Assembly: GCA_947301965.1 (NCBI GenBank)
Contig: CAMYUM010000005.1
Span: 22,128 to 86,127 of the forward strand
Length of the DNA stretch: 64,000 nucleotides
Direction of reading: 5' to 3'
Origin: an uncultured Azospirillum sp.
Lineage (GTDB): Bacteria > Pseudomonadota > Alphaproteobacteria > RF32 > CAG-239
A model generated the notes under the pieces. That model had not been told where the DNA came from. It saw nothing but the letters and a program-made list of their open reading frames with translations, and did no database searches. Below, piece after piece: positions 60,109 through 64,000 of this stretch. The first letter of the stretch is position 1. Every line of letters starts with the position of its first letter. The position numbers were made by a program, and so were the translations under genes.

Positions 60109-62025
60109 ATGAGCAATAAAGTTATTGGTATCGATTTGGGTACAACCAACTCCTGCTTTGCCGTTATGGAAGGCAAAGACGCCAAAGTTTTGGAAAACAG
60201 TGAAGGCGCAAGAACAACTCCTTCAATTGTTGCTTTTACCGACAACGAACGTTTGGTCGGAGCGGCAGCAAAACGTCAAGCCGTAACCAACCCCGAAAAC
60301 ACGTTGTTTGCCATTAAGCGCTTGATCGGACGTCGTTTTGATTCGCCCGAAGTTGAAAAAGATAAAAAACTGGTGCCTTTCAAAATTGTTTCCGGTGACA
60401 ACGGTGATGCTTGGGTTGAAGTAAAAGATCAAAAATATGCCCCATCACAGATTTCGGCAATCGTATTGCAAAAAATCAAAGAATATGCCGAGGCTTATTT
60501 GGGCGAGCCGATTGATAAAGCGGTTATTACCGTTCCGGCATATTTTAATGACTCGCAACGTCAGGCTACTAAAGACGCAGGAAAAATTGCCGGCTTAGAT
60601 GTTTTGCGTATTATCAACGAGCCGACAGCCGCGGCCTTGGCTTATGGTCTGGATAAAAACACCAGCGGCACAATTGCAGTTTATGACTTGGGCGGCGGTA
60701 CGTTTGATATTTCTATTTTGGAAATCGGTGACGGTGTGTTTGAAGTTAAGTCCACCAACGGTGATACTTTCCTCGGAGGTGAAGACTTTGACCAACGCAT
60801 TGTTAACTATTTGGCCGAAGAGTTCAAAAAAGAAAGCGGTATTGATTTGAAAAACGACCGTTTGGCTTTGCAACGTTTGAAAGAAGCCGCCGAAAAGGCC
60901 AAAATTGAACTGTCTGCCGCCACACAAACCGATGTTAATTTACCGTTTATTACTGCTGATGCAACCGGTCCTAAACACCTCAATATCAAATTGACCAGAG
61001 CCAAATTGGAAGCTTTGGTTGATGACTTGATTGAGCGTACTGTTGAGCCGTGCAAAAAAGCTTTGGCCGATGCCGGATTGACTGCCGGAGATGTTAAGGA
61101 AGTTATTTTGGTCGGCGGTATGACACGTATGCCAAAAGTACAGGAAAAAGTTAAAGAGATATTCGGCAAAGAACCTCATAAAGGTGTTAACCCTGATGAA
61201 GTTGTTGCCGTCGGTGCAGCTATTCAGGGCGGTGTTTTGATGGGCGATGTCAAAGATGTGTTGTTGCTTGATGTTACTCCGCTTTCTTTGGGTATTGAAA
61301 CATTGGGCGGTGTATTCACTCGTTTGATTGACCGCAACACCACAATTCCGACACGCAAGAGCCAGGTTTTCTCTACTGCGGAAGACGGGCAGACGGCAGT
61401 TACCATCAGAGTGTTCCAGGGCGAACGCGAAATGGCTGCCGACAACAAATTGCTCGGACAGTTTGATTTGGTCGGTATTCCGCCGGCTCCGCGCGGTATG
61501 CCGCAAATTGAAGTTACATTCGATATTGATGCTAACGGTATTGTTAATGTTTCGGCCAAGGATAAGGCCACAAACAAAGAACAAGCTATTCGTATTCAGG
61601 CTAGCGGCGGTTTATCTGATGCCGATATTGAAAAGATGGTAAAAGATGCTGAAGCTAATGCCGAAGCCGATAAGAAAAAGAAAGAAGTTGTTGAGGCTCG
61701 TAACCAGGCCGAAGGTTTGGTTCACGCCACCGAAAAAACTTTGAAAGAAAATGCCGACAAGATTTCTGATGCCGATAAAAAAGCTATTGAAACCGAAATT
61801 AAGGCTCTTAAGACCGCTCTTGAAGCGGACGATGCCGCGGCAATCAAAGAAAAAACCGAGAGTTTAATGCAGGCTTCATTAAAACTGGGTGAGGCTATGT
61901 ATAAACAAGCCGGAGCAAACGCCGGTGCTCAGCAAGGACCGGATATGGGCGCAACCGCAGGAAACAGCGGTGAGCAGCCTAAAGATGACGGTGTTGTTGA
62001 TGCCGATTTTGAAGAAGTAAAATAA
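60109..62025 (+). CDS. dnaK: Chaperone protein DnaK
   Basis: [40 protein letters not shown]-term [11 protein letters not shown]. Confidence 0.98.
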   Translation: MSNKVIGIDLGTTNSCFAVMEGKDAKVLENSEGARTTPSIVAFTDNERLVGAAAKRQAVTNPENTLFAIKRLIGRRFDSPEVEKDKKLVPFKIVSGDNGDAWVEVKDQKYAPSQISAIVLQKIKEYAEAYLGEPIDKAVITVPAYFNDSQRQATKDAGKIAGLDVLRIINEPTAAALAYGLDKNTSGTIAVYDLGGGTFDISILEIGDGVFEVKSTNGDTFLGGEDFDQRIVNYLAEEFKKESGIDLKNDRLALQRLKEAAEKAKIELSAATQTDVNLPFITADATGPKHLNIKLTRAKLEALVDDLIERTVEPCKKALADAGLTAGDVKEVILVGGMTRMPKVQEKVKEIFGKEPHKGVNPDEVVAVGAAIQGGVLMGDVKDVLLLDVTPLSLGIETLGGVFTRLIDRNTTIPTRKSQVFSTAEDGQTAVTIRVFQGEREMAADNKLLGQFDLVGIPPAPRGMPQIEVTFDIDANGIVNVSAKDKATNKEQAIRIQASGGLSDADIEKMVKDAEANAEADKKKKEVVEARNQAEGLVHATEKTLKENADKISDADKKAIETEIKALKTALEADDAAAIKEKTESLMQASLKLGEAMYKQAGANAGAQQGPDMGATAGNSGEQPKDDGVVDADFEEVK

Positions 62026-62043
62026 CTTACTTTCAATGGAACA

Positions 62044-62070
62044 AAACCGCCCTTCTCGGGCGGTTTTTTT
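62044..62070 (+). terminator. Rho-independent terminator after dnaK
   Basis: AAACCGCCC TTCTC GGGCGG TTTTTTT. Confidence 0.95.
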
Positions 62071-62135
62071 ATATCGATTCGCCACCGAAAAGCAACCAAT
62101 CGTCTAACCCTTTAAAAATACGAAAAATTAAACAC

Positions 62136-62164
62136 TTTTTAATTCCTTTAAAATATGGTATAAT
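62136..62164 (+). promoter_or_regulatory. Sigma70-like promoter for the 62203 gene
   Basis: TTTAAAATATGG then perfect TATAAT at 62159-62164; weak -35. Confidence 0.5.
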
Positions 62165-62202
62165 GTTAGTTATAATGTGAGACCTTTGTAGGGGAGGTTG
62201 CC

Positions 62203-64000
62203 ATGAAAAATTTGTATTTATTATCCGCTTTGCTTGTCGGCACATTTTTAAGCGTTCCTGCTTTTGCCGGAGACTATGAAGTTACTGCTGACCAACTAAA
62301 CGCTGCCACACCTCATTTTACGTGGGAAGAAGTTAATGATATGTCCACGCCCGGAGCGGCTGTTGCCGATGATTGGGACAACACCGGATATGTTAATATC
62401 GTTGATTATGACAACGCTCCCTATTTTCGTACTTTTAATTTTGCTTACAGTGCTCCCGAGGATTATAACCGTATAAGCGGGCGGACATGGTATGACCCGA
62501 TTACCGAAAAGACAACTTTTTATAACGCTATATATAATATTGGCTCCAGCACTTCTTATCCCGATCTTACTGCCGACTTTGTCTATAGCGGTATTCTCAA
62601 TTATAGCAACATTGGCAACATTACCGGCGACTTTGTAGGCTTTAATGACGGATTGGCAACAAATAGTTCAGTGTACGCGGCAATAAGCAACATAGTGTAT
62701 GATGCCGATCAACCTTTTGTTTCTATCGGAGATATAAATGGTAACTTTGTCGGGACTTATGGTATTTACAACTATGTTAATGATTCTCCTCGTCACAATA
62801 GTCAGTTTGCGACCATTGGTGACATCACTTCTCGACTGATTGCGGGAAACATTAAAGGCGAATATGGAGGCTTTCTCCTCAATGAGAATGGTACTGTTGG
62901 CAATATAAATGCTGAAACTGCTATCAACAACGCGGCAAAATTCGGTGGGTATATAGCCAATGTGGGCATAGAAAATTTTTATTATGATGACCAATGGGAA
63001 TACGTTCCGCCGACACCTAAACTTGCTAAAGCAGAGGATGACGGTCGGATAACGGACCCCGAAAAATATTCCGCTACTGTCGGCAATATTTCAGGTAATA
63101 TCATTGGTAACATTGCGATTAATTCTGAAGCTTATGGTGGTGCTATTTATAACGAATACGGGCAAATCGGCGATATCAGTGCGAATTTCTTGGGTAATTA
63201 TGCCAAAGAGTATATACTTGAATCACTTCCTACAATTGATGTTCCTGTTGTTAATGAGGAATTTGTTTCGGACGATACTCAAAGTTACCCGACTCATTCG
63301 GGTGGCGCTATTGCCAACTTCAACGGTAAAATCGGCACCATCAGCGGAGATTTTAAAGACAACTTTGCTGAAGGAGCAATGGCTGTCGGTGGTGCTATTG
63401 CCAATATGATACAATTACGGAGCCGTACTCAACCGGTTATTCAAGAATGGGTAGAGTGGGAAGATACCTTTAACGTCAAAAATATAGTTCGTTTGTATGA
63501 CGTATATGCCGAACGCATGAATATTGAGGGTTCAACCTTTGATAACAACTATGCGCATTCAACCGAAGACAATGCCTACGGCGGGGCTATTTATAATGAC
63601 TTTTATTTTGAAGATGACCGTTCCGTTTATCACGAATATCTCAATGATGAAGAATGGCTTTTGTCAGAAGGTTATGTTTATATGAGCGATGAAGAACTGC
63701 AACAGAAGATTATTAATGTTAAAGCCAATGCTGCTTTGACTTTAACTAACACCAACTTCATCAATAATCATGCTGATTCTGACAGCGGTCGCGCTTTTGG
63801 CGGTGCGATTTATTCTACCGGTGATGTCAATATTATTGCCAAAGACGGTAAAACCTCGCTGTTTAGCGGTAACACCGCTAATGGTGAAAATAACGCTATT
63901 TATATGCAGGCATCGATTCAAAAAACAAATTTATTAGATCTTATTAATGTTGATCCGCTCTTACCCTCCAACTTGAACCTGACAGCTGTTGACAACGGTA
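62203..64000 (+). CDS. Partial secreted Pmp/autotransporter-like protein with GGAI and FxxN repeats, runs off right edge
   Basis: MKNLYLLSALLVGTFLSVPAFAGDYEVT signal peptide; GGAIYNEYGQIG, GGAIANFNGKIG, GGAIYNDFYF, GGAIYSTGDVNI plus FLGNYA, FKDNFA, FSGNTA; SD GGGGAGG; absent from ORF track. Confidence 0.75.
   Translation, partial: MKNLYLLSALLVGTFLSVPAFAGDYEVTADQLNAATPHFTWEEVNDMSTPGAAVADDWDNTGYVNIVDYDNAPYFRTFNFAYSAPEDYNRISGRTWYDPITEKTTFYNAIYNIGSSTSYPDLTADFVYSGILNYSNIGNITGDFVGFNDGLATNSSVYAAISNIVYDADQPFVSIGDINGNFVGTYGIYNYVNDSPRHNSQFATIGDITSRLIAGNIKGEYGGFLLNENGTVGNINAETAINNAAKFGGYIANVGIENFYYDDQWEYVPPTPKLAKAEDDGRITDPEKYSATVGNISGNIIGNIAINSEAYGGAIYNEYGQIGDISANFLGNYAKEYILESLPTIDVPVVNEEFVSDDTQSYPTHSGGAIANFNGKIGTISGDFKDNFAEGAMAVGGAIANMIQLRSRTQPVIQEWVEWEDTFNVKNIVRLYDVYAERMNIEGSTFDNNYAHSTEDNAYGGAIYNDFYFEDDRSVYHEYLNDEEWLLSEGYVYMSDEELQQKIINVKANAALTLTNTNFINNHADSDSGRAFGGAIYSTGDVNIIAKDGKTSLFSGNTANGENNAIYMQASIQKTNLLDLINVDPLLPSNLNLTAVDNG

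Overview
Chromosomal segment of an alphaproteobacterium-like genome (inferred from gene content; no taxonomic search was possible). The left ~33 kb is a specialised envelope module of two divergent gene sets. On the minus strand (~1-19.8 kb) is a type IV secretion system in near virB order: three VirB2-like pilins, VirB3, VirB4, four large secreted coiled-coil proteins in the VirB5 position, VirB8, a small VirB7-like lipoprotein, a second VirB8, a VirB9/DotH-like protein with a C-terminal SPOR-like domain, and a 1569-aa protein of 17-aa repeats in the VirB10/DotG position. A further repeat protein with its own signal peptide starts 2 bp downstream and runs off the left edge; it is absent from the ORF track. 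On the plus strand (~20.1-33.3 kb) is an R64/IncI-type IVb pilus operon: an OmpA-like protein, a TcpQ/PilL-like lipoprotein, PilN secretin, PilO, PilP, PilQ ATPase, PilR, PilS pilin, two pilin-like proteins without a canonical prepilin leader, and an LTA-synthase/sulfatase-family enzyme. No relaxase, coupling protein, VirB6, VirB11 or prepilin peptidase is visible. The right part is mostly housekeeping: cbpA-like, ELM1-family, a probable RquA (rhodoquinone) methyltransferase, rsmE, cmk, rpsA, tRNA-Ser(GGA), an AT-rich MFS gene, a KefB-type antiporter, LplT-Aas fusion, a duplicated 3TM holin-like protein, truA, a Gfo/Idh/MocA oxidoreductase, yejB, yejA, accA, rmuC, ihfB, accD, an AMP/thymidine phosphorylase, dnaK, and a partial Pmp/autotransporter-like protein off the right edge. 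The best candidate for an undescribed system is the combined VirB-like T4SS and type IVb pilus module with its giant repeat scaffold. All family calls come from reading the sequence by eye.
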